From contig NZ_CP008849.1 in NCBI RefSeq assembly GCF_000730385.1, positions 868,001 through 932,000 of the forward strand: DNA of 64,000 bases, read 5' to 3'. Below are positions 16,400 to 24,317 of this stretch, piece after piece (the first letter of the stretch is position 1; the number at the start of each line of letters is the position of its first letter). Below the pieces are notes generated by a model. The model saw only the letters and a program-made list of their open reading frames with translations. It ran no database searches and had not been told where the DNA came from. Source of the stretch: Alteromonas australica (GTDB taxonomy: Bacteria; Pseudomonadota; Gammaproteobacteria; Enterobacterales; Alteromonadaceae). The translations under genes were made by a program, and so were the position numbers.

Positions 16400-16588
16400 A
16401 TGAAGAGCCAAAACACTAAACCACAGTTAAGGGAATCTTCTAGCCTAAAAGACCTCGTTAAAATGCAACCAGAAGTTGCGTTGTTCGAATCGATGTTAAA
16501 ATCAAAAACGCTTACCATTATGGTTGGGGTGATGCTTTCATCATTTCTGGGGTTCTTATATTTTTTGTCTAAAATGGCGGGTGCTTAA
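16400..16588 (+). CDS. Small single-pass membrane protein
   Basis: 62 residues with a strong ribosome site (AGGAGGG, 16390-16396) directly before the ATG, which supports a real gene. The N-terminal half is polar (KSQNTKPQLRESSSLKDLV); the C-terminal half has one transmembrane helix (about 38-57, LTIMVGVMLSSFLGFLYFL). No family recognised. It lies alone on the plus strand between the Rhs-fragment REP and RAYT copy 2, and its base composition is closer to the core genome than that of the cassettes. Function unknown. Confidence 0.65.
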   Translation: MKSQNTKPQLRESSSLKDLVKMQPEVALFESMLKSKTLTIMVGVMLSSFLGFLYFLSKMAGA

Positions 16589-16647
16589 GCGTAAATATTC
16601 CTAAGTTAGTGTGATACAGCAATGAACTTAGCAATGAGTGAATACCA

Positions 16648-17631
16648 CTACCCCAGTAATCGCCTAGCACTTTGTCGCCCTTGCACCCGTTGCTGATGTT
16701 GGTTGTGGGCATATTGCTCAAGGTGCGCTTCTTTGCCTGCGGCATGTTTAAAGAAGGCTTCAAATTGGGTGGTTAAGGTTAACCATTGCTCATGTTCTAT
16801 GTTCAGACGTTCTACAAGAGTGGGCAAGGTATGTTCAACCCTGCCGCGTTTGGTGGGGTGAATATATCGGCTGGTGATGTCAACAAGCTGAAGGTAGTCT
16901 GGGAGGGTAAAAGGTAAGGCCTGTGGCATGCTTTGTTTTGAGTTTTGCGCAAAAGGCATGAGTCGTTTAGGCGTTTTACCTACTCTGGCGGCATTAATAC
17001 GATATTGAATACTCGTATGGTCAGAGGTTTCTGGTGTTTTCGCCATGTTGGCGCGAACCGGGTTTAAATCAACGTAGGCCATACACGCTGCAAGGGCTGA
17101 TTCATCCAGTAGCGCTTGAGACTTAAACCGCCCTTCCCAAAAATGCCCAGTGCAATCATCTTCTTTGTTTGCGGCTCTGGCAATATATTCGTTTAAAGCA
17201 CGCATAAACCAACTAATATCATACAACCGTTTACGCCATATCTCTGCGGTGGCCTCCACCGTTTTAATTTCTACTTCGTGCAAGTTTTTGCGTAACGCTG
17301 GTGATAGGTAGCGCTGTGTGAGTAAGGTGCCTTTATATAGCCTGTGCCAACGCTCAATCACTTCTTCTGTGGTGAGGATATCCGCCTTATCTTTTGCTAC
17401 GTGCAGCACCACGTGTGTATGATTGCTCATCACCGCATACGCGCACACATCAATAGCAAACACATCACTGAGTACATGAATGCGGTCTTCCACCCAGTAG
17501 CGGCGATGTTCAAAGCTTTTACCGTTTTCCTCACCACATAAGTATGCGCGGCGAACACAGCGTGAAACACAATGATAATACGGCGTATCTAATAAACTAA
17601 TTTGTGATTTTCTGGCTTTAGGCATCTGCAC
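16648..17631 (-). CDS. REP-associated tyrosine transposase (RAYT), copy 2
   Basis: 327 residues, 13 differences from copy 1 at 10850-11833. The same HUH motif (SNHTHVVLHV), probable catalytic Tyr in NEYIAR and RAYT signature (GHFWEGRFKSQAL, YVDLNPVRANM) are present, so both copies look catalytically intact. All 13 substitutions fall in the first 93 or the last third; the central block is identical in protein and nearly so in DNA, which points to gene conversion. Homology with copy 1 starts a few bases after the stop and ends at the upstream REP core, giving a repeated unit of about 1.08 kb. Confidence 0.88.
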   Translation of the reverse strand: MQMPKARKSQISLLDTPYYHCVSRCVRRAYLCGEENGKSFEHRRYWVEDRIHVLSDVFAIDVCAYAVMSNHTHVVLHVAKDKADILTTEEVIERWHRLYKGTLLTQRYLSPALRKNLHEVEIKTVEATAEIWRKRLYDISWFMRALNEYIARAANKEDDCTGHFWEGRFKSQALLDESALAACMAYVDLNPVRANMAKTPETSDHTSIQYRINAARVGKTPKRLMPFAQNSKQSMPQALPFTLPDYLQLVDITSRYIHPTKRGRVEHTLPTLVERLNIEHEQWLTLTTQFEAFFKHAAGKEAHLEQYAHNQHQQRVQGRQSARRLLG

Positions 17632-17688
17632 TTTCTGGCATTGGTTTACTCCATTAATAGTGTGAATAGCTAACCAAAGTAAAAAAAG

Positions 17689-17702
17689 TGTACTGAAGTA
17701 CA
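17689..17702. promoter_or_regulatory. Palindrome upstream of RAYT copy 2
   Basis: TGTACT-GA-AGTACA, identical in sequence and distance (58 bp) to the site before copy 1. Confidence 0.4.
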
Positions 17703-17722
17703 GTTTTGGTACCGCCGTGTTA

Positions 17723-17765
17723 TGCCTGTCTCAATAATGGGTGTCGGAGTTATCATGCCTGTCTC
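17723..17765. repeat. Two direct REP-like cores upstream of RAYT copy 2
   Basis: TGCCTGTCTC at 17723-17732 and again, in the same orientation, at 17756-17765, 33 bp apart. They form the right edge of the RAYT/toxin-fragment region. Confidence 0.7.
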
Positions 17766-17855
17766 AGTAGTGGTTTCGTCTTAATTCGAAAAGCTTCTTG
17801 CTTTTTTATCCCCTCCGCTATTGAATACCTCTACACATTTAAAAGGAGAATTCAG

Positions 17856-18350
17856 GTGATTAAATTTAGCGTGTTGCGCAATGTGTCAGTCATACTGATA
17901 ATGATGACGATGTTATGCACCTCAGCGGTAGCAAGCCAAAAAGGAGATTTGTTGGGAGAGGTGAGTAGCGAAGCGCTATTAGCAGAATTTCCTGCTTTTA
18001 TGAGCGAGTACTCCACCTATGAACCCAGTGAGGAAGAGCTTAATGCTGTTGCCGCATTAGAGGGTAATCAATTAGTTATATTGTTTGGCACATGGTGCCA
18101 CGACAGCGAAAGAGAGGTGCCTCGCCTTCTGAAAACCCTGGATGTTAGCGGATTAGATACGCCTGATTTTACCTTGATTGCGGTTGATAGAACAAAGCGT
18201 GATCCAGAGGGTATGGCTAAGAAACACAGCCTCAAATATACGCCTACCTTTGTTTTGCTTCGCGATGGTGACGAAATTGGCCGTGTGGTAGAGCGGGCTG
18301 ATGCCGGCTTAACCCAAGACTTAAAAGCATTCGTTGAGGTAGCTCAATAA
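17856..18350 (+). CDS. Periplasmic thioredoxin-like protein with a WCxxS site
   Basis: 164 residues from a GTG with a clear AAGGAG site (17843-17848); the longer frame to 17706 runs back through REP sequence and is rejected. A Sec signal peptide (about 1-26, SAVAS) precedes a thioredoxin fold: VILFGTWCHDSEREVPRLL (active site WCHDS), then DFTLIAVDRTKRDP and the cis-Pro segment KYTPTFVLLRDGDEIGR. Only the first cysteine of CxxC remains, so simple disulfide exchange is unlikely; CxxS proteins may act on glutathione mixed disulfides or bind partners. Substrate unknown. Monocistronic. Confidence 0.75.
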   Translation: MIKFSVLRNVSVILIMMTMLCTSAVASQKGDLLGEVSSEALLAEFPAFMSEYSTYEPSEEELNAVAALEGNQLVILFGTWCHDSEREVPRLLKTLDVSGLDTPDFTLIAVDRTKRDPEGMAKKHSLKYTPTFVLLRDGDEIGRVVERADAGLTQDLKAFVEVAQ

Positions 18351-18655
18351 TCTTTTTACAATTTGCTGCATAGCCTGTTATGCAGCGTTGTGCTCGCTTT
18401 TTTCTGGCAATGCATTACGTGTTTTTTCTCCCCACTCTTCTGTCCTCTATCCTTTTGCTTTAGATTAGGTTGATACAATTAGGCATGTTTTAGCGATTAT
18501 TTCGCCTATTTTTATTGCAATGATGACCTTATAGTACATACCAATTAGTGGTTAAGGTTTTCACCTTTTCCGATTTTTTTGTCCAAGTGCGGTTATTTAA
18601 ACGCCGTGCCGTTGAATCAACGTTAGACAGTCACTGTAAAATAAAAAGGTCATTT
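18351..18655. other. Intergenic region with one stem-loop
   Basis: 305 bp without a gene. GCTGCATA (18365-18372) and TATGCAGC (18379-18386) form an 8-bp hairpin just after the thioredoxin-like gene; a T run comes only 11 nt later, so it is at best a weak terminator. The remainder presumably holds the promoter of the SDR gene, but no convincing -35/-10 pair was seen. Confidence 0.4.
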
Positions 18656-19606
18656 ATGTCGTTTGATAATCAATTTGGTCCGAAAGGCTGGACGCCAGAA
18701 AACATCGCATCTATTGCGGGTAAAACGTATCTCATTACCGGCGCAAATTCAGGTGCGGGTTTTCAAGCTACGCGAATTTTATTGTCGAAAGGCGCTAATG
18801 TCGTAATGTTAAATAGAAACCCGAGTAAATCGGACGCCGCCATTCGTGAACTAAAGCAAGAATTTGGTGAAGGCGCCAACGTCAGCTACATTGTTATCGA
18901 TTTGGCTAATTTGTCTTCTATTCGCACTGCCGCCGATGAAATACTCGAAAACGTCCCCCACATAGACGCGTTAATCTGTAACGGTGCGATTGCACAAATT
19001 TCAAAACAAGAACTAACAGTGGATGGTTTTGAAAGCCAGCTTGGGGTAAACCACTATGGCCACTTTTTACTGTGCGGCTTGTTGTTCGAGCGCATCGACG
19101 CTACTTCAGGTCGTATTGTGGTTGTCTCAAGTGAAGGGCATAAAATGGGGCTAAGAACTATTCAGTTCGACGATATGAATTGGGATAAAAACTACCACCC
19201 GAATAAGGTCTACAGTCAAAGTAAGCTAGCACAAATGATGTTTGCTTATGAGCTACAAGACAAAATTGCAGCTGCGAATAGAAACGTAAAAGTGTATGTG
19301 TGTCACCCAGGTGCGTCGAATACCTCACTTATTAGAGAAAGCGCAAGTGTGATGACGCGCGTGTCATGGTGGATTATGGTGAAGCTAGGGCTTGCGCAAT
19401 CTGCCGAAAGAGGCGCCTACCCTGAAGTGATGTGTGCCACAGAAACACCTCTAAAAGAGCGCGCTTACTATGGCCCTACAGGGCTAATGAATTTTGGTGG
19501 GCCAGTGGGTGAATGCAAGCTAGAGCCTTTCGTTTTAGATAAGCCTGTATTAACTACTTTGTGGGAACGATCTGAAGAAGCTACGTCGTTTAATTGGTCT
19601 TTATAG
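18656..19606 (+). CDS. Short-chain dehydrogenase/reductase (retinol dehydrogenase-like)
   Basis: 316 residues from the ATG at 18656, chosen for the AAAAGG site just before it; a longer frame to 18548 adds 36 residues without domain character. SDR motifs: cofactor loop TYLITGANSGAGFQATR (about 29-45), LICNGAIAQ (NAG-like), the NHYGHFLL strand, VVSSEG with catalytic Ser, and YSQSK with catalytic Tyr and Lys. An NADP-dependent oxidoreductase of the classical/extended SDR type, resembling retinol dehydrogenases and light-dependent protochlorophyllide reductase relatives. The substrate cannot be predicted. Not obviously in an operon. Confidence 0.82.
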   Translation: MSFDNQFGPKGWTPENIASIAGKTYLITGANSGAGFQATRILLSKGANVVMLNRNPSKSDAAIRELKQEFGEGANVSYIVIDLANLSSIRTAADEILENVPHIDALICNGAIAQISKQELTVDGFESQLGVNHYGHFLLCGLLFERIDATSGRIVVVSSEGHKMGLRTIQFDDMNWDKNYHPNKVYSQSKLAQMMFAYELQDKIAAANRNVKVYVCHPGASNTSLIRESASVMTRVSWWIMVKLGLAQSAERGAYPEVMCATETPLKERAYYGPTGLMNFGGPVGECKLEPFVLDKPVLTTLWERSEEATSFNWSL

Positions 19607-19648
19607 GTTGTATCTCGTTGCGCCTTTGCAGTTCTTCATGTCAGTAAC

Positions 19649-20347
19649 ATGAAAATTTTAGCGTTTTTTTTAGGAATAGTTATGGTGAATCTAGCGGCAC
19701 TGCCTGCTAATAACGCGAACCCTGATAAAAGTGGAGAATCAACGTCTGTTCAAGATGTTGATGGGAATCTTTATCAAACCGTGACGTTAGGTGGGCAAAC
19801 TTGGCTCTCTGAAAACCTGAGAACCACACGGTTTCAGGACCTCTCGCCAGTGACATCAGGCTTTATACCTAAAGACGATGAAAAAAACTTGGCTACCTAT
19901 GGTCGCTTATATAGCTGGGTGGATGTAGCGGATGAAAGAAAGCTATGCCCCGAGGGCTTTCGGGTTGCCACTGATGACGACTGGAAAGAGCTTGAGCGAC
20001 ACATAGGTGTAGCAGTCGAAGAACTTCATCGCGAAGGGTGGCGTGGTGACAATGACGTAGCCATTACCCTAAAAGCGCAGCAACCTGATTCATGGTTGAA
20101 GCGTTTTGATAAAACAAAAATTAACGCTCATCAATTTAATGCCCGCCCCGCTGGGGTAAAGGTGGGGAATTGGTATCTCACTCAAGGCGTTTACACCGAG
20201 TTTTGGACAAGCAGTAGCGCCTCTGAAAAAGAAGCTTTTGCACGCACTTTGGCTTACGCGTGGTGGAATTCCCATAAAGGTGAAATTCGCCGTGCCAAAT
20301 TAAATAAAAACTATATGTTCTCGGTTCGCTGTGTGAAGGAGGCTTAA
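19649..20347 (+). CDS. FISUMP-domain exported protein
   Basis: 232 residues with a signal peptide (about 1-22). The rest is a FISUMP domain (Fibrobacter succinogenes major paralogous domain): YQTVTLGGQTWLSENLRTTR, YGRLYSWVD, LCPEGFRVATDDDWKELE, FNARPAGVKVGN, then FWTSS and the final YMFSVRCVKE. FISUMP proteins are extracytoplasmic, often lipoproteins, of unknown molecular function. The domain is common in Bacteroidetes and Fibrobacteres and less so in gammaproteobacteria, so past transfer is possible. The next gene starts 5 bp after its stop, so the two form an operon with the lipase. Confidence 0.8.
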   Translation: MKILAFFLGIVMVNLAALPANNANPDKSGESTSVQDVDGNLYQTVTLGGQTWLSENLRTTRFQDLSPVTSGFIPKDDEKNLATYGRLYSWVDVADERKLCPEGFRVATDDDWKELERHIGVAVEELHREGWRGDNDVAITLKAQQPDSWLKRFDKTKINAHQFNARPAGVKVGNWYLTQGVYTEFWTSSSASEKEAFARTLAYAWWNSHKGEIRRAKLNKNYMFSVRCVKEA

Positions 20348-20352
20348 GCGTC

Positions 20353-21093
20353 ATGAGGTTTTTTTTTGCATGTATATTGAGTGTGATAACTGCGCTACAC
20401 GTCGTCGGTTGTGCTGCCTCTGAAGTGGATGAGGGGAGTACAGCCTCAAAGAGCGAGTTAGTGGTGCTGGTGCATGGTTTAGGGCGCAGTGATTGGGCTA
20501 TGTGGCGCTTTGCACATCGCTTAGAGGCGGCTAATTATGAAGTTTGCTTGTTAGATTATGACACCCTAGGTGAAAGCGTTGGCAGTGTTTTGTTTGAAAC
20601 CACAGCGCAAATTGATAAGTGCCTATTGGGCGCGGCCAGAGTACATTTCGTGGGACACTCTTTAGGTGGGCTGGTTATTCGTTCGTACCTTCAAAGAAAA
20701 CTCGCAACGTTGAATAAAGATAACATTGGTGAAGTGGTGTTAATAGGCACTCCGAATAAAGGCAGCGAATTGGCTGACCATTTTAACGGCACCTGGTTAA
20801 TGGACGTGGGTGGTGGAATAAGCCAAGCACTGGTCACAGGAACCCATAGCTTGGGAAATAATCTTGATGAGGTTAAGGTTAACGTTGGCATTATTGCTGG
20901 CTCCCGCTCATCTATGCTAACTCGTGCTCAATTTTCGGGTCCCAATGACGGTTTAGTGTCGGTGGAATCCACTAAATTGGCACACATGCGTGATTTCATC
21001 ACTGTGGACGTAAATCATACTCAAATGCGCTATAACAAAGCGGTGGCAGAGCAAACCATTCATTTTTTGCGTCACGGTGAGTTTAGCCATTAA
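20353..21093 (+). CDS. Lipoprotein alpha/beta-hydrolase (triacylglycerol lipase-like)
   Basis: 246 residues. The N-terminus is a lipoprotein signal with lipobox VVGC (Cys about 20). Alpha/beta-hydrolase features: the LVVLVHGLGRSDWAM oxyanion strand, nucleophile elbow VGHSLGGLV (Ser in GHSLG), an Asp candidate in GPNDGLVSVES and a C-terminal VNHTQMRY with the likely catalytic His. This matches small bacterial lipases/esterases of the PGAP1/LipA-like type acting on lipids or acyl esters in the periplasm or at the outer membrane. It is co-transcribed with the FISUMP gene. Natural substrate unknown. Confidence 0.8.
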   Translation: MRFFFACILSVITALHVVGCAASEVDEGSTASKSELVVLVHGLGRSDWAMWRFAHRLEAANYEVCLLDYDTLGESVGSVLFETTAQIDKCLLGAARVHFVGHSLGGLVIRSYLQRKLATLNKDNIGEVVLIGTPNKGSELADHFNGTWLMDVGGGISQALVTGTHSLGNNLDEVKVNVGIIAGSRSSMLTRAQFSGPNDGLVSVESTKLAHMRDFITVDVNHTQMRYNKAVAEQTIHFLRHGEFSH

Positions 21094-21242
21094 GCGTGAA
21101 TACGGGGGGCTAGGTTATTTTTTAACGGGTCCTTGAGTTTTTCAATTTTGACGCCATTTTACTCCCTTCATGGCCCGCTGGTATTACTGGCAACAGTGTC
21201 AGTCAATGGGCCGTTAGAATAATAAAGCGATAACGCATTTAC

Positions 21243-21608
21243 GTGAAAACACCACATCGAAGTATTACATTCCCTTCGATCACGCCCTTTGTTATGGCGT
21301 GGGCGTTGTCGTGGCTAATTTTTAGTGTTGGCTTTAATGGGCAGATGTTGCCTGCCCACGCTGAGGTTACCTCACCCTCGCCACTCGCTAAGTTCACTCA
21401 CCCTGGACTAAGTTACAGCCACAGGCAGGGCAACGTGTCATTAGCGCCTGCCAATGACGATAGCGAACCCCCTACTGACATCGCTTTTTTTTCGCTAGCT
21501 ATTCAGCGGTTTGCCGCCGAAGCGTCAGTAGAGCTTGTTTCACCCAAGGTCGTTCAACCTTCCTTTCGTTACCTTATACATCCAAGGGCACCTCCCCAAT
21601 TCCTGTAG
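21243..21608 (+). CDS. Small exported protein of unknown function
   Basis: 121 residues from a GTG. An N-terminal hydrophobic segment (about 14-33) with an AHA-EV cleavage-type site suggests export. The remainder is low in recognisable motifs and ends FRYLIHPRAPPQFL, an ending seen in small orphan envelope proteins near metal or transport genes. No family named. It lies 104 bp upstream of secDF on the same strand and could be the first gene of that transcript. Base use resembles its neighbours, which supports a real gene, but the evidence is modest. Confidence 0.5.
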   Translation: MKTPHRSITFPSITPFVMAWALSWLIFSVGFNGQMLPAHAEVTSPSPLAKFTHPGLSYSHRQGNVSLAPANDDSEPPTDIAFFSLAIQRFAAEASVELVSPKVVQPSFRYLIHPRAPPQFL

Positions 21609-21712
21609 TGCATGCCTATGGCGTACCCAACTCAATTTTCGGCATTACTCACTGATATTTCGAAAACCTAGTGCTGTGCGCCTGTTATAGAATTAATTAC
21701 AGGAATAAAACA

Positions 21713-24229
21713 ATGACACGAATATCTCTTCGTGGCTTAGTGTATGGGCTTGTCGTGGTGCTAGGTTTGCTTAGCGCGGCTCCCAACATATTGCCACACT
21801 CTATCCAGCAACATTTACCTCAATGGTATACCCAAAACACCCTGTCACTTGGGTTAGATTTACAAGGTGGATCTCACTTACTATTGTCGGCTGATAAAAA
21901 CGCCTTATTTGAACGTCAACTACACAGTTACGCTACGTCTTTGCTAACCGAACTAAGAGAGAAAGGGGTGCGTTATGCAAAACAAGATAGTGCCTCCCCC
22001 CTTCAAGTTCAGCTTGTGCTTAAAGATGCAAAGGATGTCAGTAAGATTAACGCTGCGGCTTATCAGGTTTCAGCACAACCTTCTGGTACCGCCGCGTTAG
22101 CGGTAACCAGTCAAAGTACATCTGTGACTATCACGCTGAGTGATACTTACGCTCAAGGGTTATTAAAAGACGCATTAGCACGCAGCGTGGAGGTGGTTCG
22201 AAAGCGTTTGAATGAAACAGGGTTAACTGAACCTACGGTGACGTTGCAAGGCAGTGACGCAATATTGGTCCAAATGCCAGGCATGTCAGACCCCTCTCAG
22301 GTAAAGAGTCTACTGGGAACAACTGCGCAAATGTCCTTTCATTGGCAAGCAAATAGCGACACATCGGCATTTATGCTGCGCCACGATGCCAGCGGCCGTA
22401 GCTATAGGTTGGAGCAAAATATAGCGTTAGAGGGAGAGCATATCACCGATGCCAGTGGCGCCCTCAGTGCTCAAACTGGCCAGCCTGTGGTGACCTTCAG
22501 ATTAGACAGTATAGGAGCAAAGCAATTTGCCACCATGACCCGCGATAACGTTGGCCGGGTACTTGCGATTGTACTCGACGATGAAGTAATTACTGCCCCT
22601 GTAATTAATGGGCCAATACCCGGCGGGCGAGGGGAAATTGCGGGGTCTTTTACGCTGCCTGAAGCCCATGATGTGGCGCTGATGTTACGTACCGGTGCAT
22701 TACCTGTGCCATTAAGCATAATAGAAGAGCGCACCGTGGGACCAGACTTGGGCAGTGATGCTATTAAGACAGGCATTGAAAGCGGCGTAGCCGGCGCTTT
22801 GTTGGTGCTGGCATTTATGGTCGCTATATACGGGCGCTGGGGCGCTATTGCGAGTTTTGCCCTTATTATTAACATGGCATTGGTGTTTGGTGCACTGACG
22901 CTGTTTGGGGCAACATTAACCTTACCGGGCATTGCCGGCCTCATCCTTACTATGGGGATGGCAGTCGATGCAAATATCCTTATTAACGAGAGAATTCGAG
23001 AAGAAAGCAAAAAAGGGCGGCCTCCCTTAAGTGCCATCAATATCGGCTTTCAAAAAGCTTTTGCTACCATTGTCGACGCTAACTTTACTACACTCATTGC
23101 GGTAAGTTTGTTATTCATGTTCGGTAGCGGGCCGATTAAAGGGTTCGCAATAACCATTGCTCTAGGCTTAATAACCTCGGTGTTTACCGCGGTGGCATTA
23201 ACCAAAATATTAATGCAATTCATTGTACGAAGACGAGCCAATAGGTATGGACGCCGGCCGCTAACGTTCTCGTCTCCACTGCTGAAATTAAGCGACAAAT
23301 TGCGAGGCGTAAATTTTATAAAGCCCCGTAAAGCTGCTCTAATCGTTTCGGTAGTGCTCACGTTGTTATCTGTAGGGCTATTTACTAAGCCGGGCTTGCA
23401 CTACGGCGTAGATTTTACTGGCGGCACCATGGTGGAGCTTACAGCGCCTTCACTGTCTACCGATAATTTAAGAGAACTTATTCGCACCCAAGGGTTTGAG
23501 CAAGTGACTATTCAAGAGTACGGCAGTGTGCACCACTACTTGTTACGTGCCCCAGTGCAATCAGCAGAAGGTGCAGCATACACCGACCAGCTTAAACAAG
23601 TGATTGCGAATGCAGATACCCAGGTAACATTTGATAAAGTGGATATGGTGGGGCCAAAAGTCAGTGGTGGTTTCGCTGAGCTCTCTATTTTAGCCTTGTT
23701 GATTGCTGGAGCGGGTATGCTGGTATATTTATGGGCCCGGTTTGAGGCACATTTTGCCACTGCTGCTTTGCTTACTGTGCTACTTGATTTAACAAAGACC
23801 ATTGGCTTTTTTGCATTGACAGGCATTGAATTCAACCTTACCGCAGTGGCTGCATTGCTGGCGTTGATAGGCTATTCAATTAACGACAAAGTGGTGGTGT
23901 TAGACCGAGTGCGTGAACTATTGCGGCTGAAACCTACCCAACCCCTGGAAGAAACGATTAACGATGCGGTAAATAGTACTTTAAGCCGAACGGTATTTAC
24001 GTCATTAACCACCTTGTTAGCCTTGCTTCCCATGGCAGTATTTGGTGGAGACGCAGTAGCTAGTTTTGCGTTACCTATGGTATTTGCTGTGGTGATTGGC
24101 ACCTCATCTACGCTGTTTATCACCTCTGGTTTATTATATGTATTAGGTAAACGTAGGGAAAAACGAGGGAAAGCCCAGTTAAAGCCCACCAAGGCAGAAA
24201 TTCAGGCGTCGTTAGCACATATACCTTAA
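21713..24229 (+). CDS. secDF: SecDF, fused protein-translocation accessory
   Basis: 838 residues from the ATG at 21713 (AGGA 10 bp upstream); a TTG-side extension to 21671 is unlikely. The N-terminal half is SecD: signal-anchor helix, SLGLDLQGGSHLLL (D1 motif), a large periplasmic domain P1 and five further helices with GMAVDANILINERI. The C-terminal half (from about 545) is SecF: KPGLHYGVDFTGGTMVEL and GYSINDKVVVLDRVRE. SecDF uses the proton gradient to pull proteins through SecYEG. Gammaproteobacteria normally have separate secD and secF beside yajC, so this fused copy is probably an additional paralogue, perhaps for special substrates or conditions. Confidence 0.9.
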   Translation: MTRISLRGLVYGLVVVLGLLSAAPNILPHSIQQHLPQWYTQNTLSLGLDLQGGSHLLLSADKNALFERQLHSYATSLLTELREKGVRYAKQDSASPLQVQLVLKDAKDVSKINAAAYQVSAQPSGTAALAVTSQSTSVTITLSDTYAQGLLKDALARSVEVVRKRLNETGLTEPTVTLQGSDAILVQMPGMSDPSQVKSLLGTTAQMSFHWQANSDTSAFMLRHDASGRSYRLEQNIALEGEHITDASGALSAQTGQPVVTFRLDSIGAKQFATMTRDNVGRVLAIVLDDEVITAPVINGPIPGGRGEIAGSFTLPEAHDVALMLRTGALPVPLSIIEERTVGPDLGSDAIKTGIESGVAGALLVLAFMVAIYGRWGAIASFALIINMALVFGALTLFGATLTLPGIAGLILTMGMAVDANILINERIREESKKGRPPLSAINIGFQKAFATIVDANFTTLIAVSLLFMFGSGPIKGFAITIALGLITSVFTAVALTKILMQFIVRRRANRYGRRPLTFSSPLLKLSDKLRGVNFIKPRKAALIVSVVLTLLSVGLFTKPGLHYGVDFTGGTMVELTAPSLSTDNLRELIRTQGFEQVTIQEYGSVHHYLLRAPVQSAEGAAYTDQLKQVIANADTQVTFDKVDMVGPKVSGGFAELSILALLIAGAGMLVYLWARFEAHFATAALLTVLLDLTKTIGFFALTGIEFNLTAVAALLALIGYSINDKVVVLDRVRELLRLKPTQPLEETINDAVNSTLSRTVFTSLTTLLALLPMAVFGGDAVASFALPMVFAVVIGTSSTLFITSGLLYVLGKRREKRGKAQLKPTKAEIQASLAHIP

Positions 24230-24265
24230 ACACATATATGTCATAATAGTCGTTAATATAGGAAA

Positions 24266-24301
24266 GCCCGATGTGTAAAGGCCGTCTTTTGCACGTCGGG
24301 C
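24266..24301. other. Stem-loop between secDF and the antiporter gene
   Basis: GCCCGATGTG (24266-24275) pairs with CACGTCGGGC (24292-24301), ten positions with one G-T pairing and a 16-nt loop. No T run follows, so it is not a standard terminator. It ends 16 bp before the antiporter ATG and could affect its translation. Confidence 0.4.
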
Positions 24302-24317
24302 CAATAAGGAACCGATA

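Noticed and set aside
10551..17765. The repeated GAGACAGGCA/TGCCTGTCTC cores as a CRISPR array
   Set aside because: Cores are inverted, irregularly spaced over 7 kb and have no spacer-like units or cas genes; they fit REP elements of the adjacent RAYTs.
22765..22780. REP-like AGACAGGCATT inside secDF (and a similar ACAGGCATT at about 23820)
   Set aside because: Single partial matches within coding sequence at the repeated SecD/SecF motif for Thr-Gly-Ile-Glu; coincidence with codon use.
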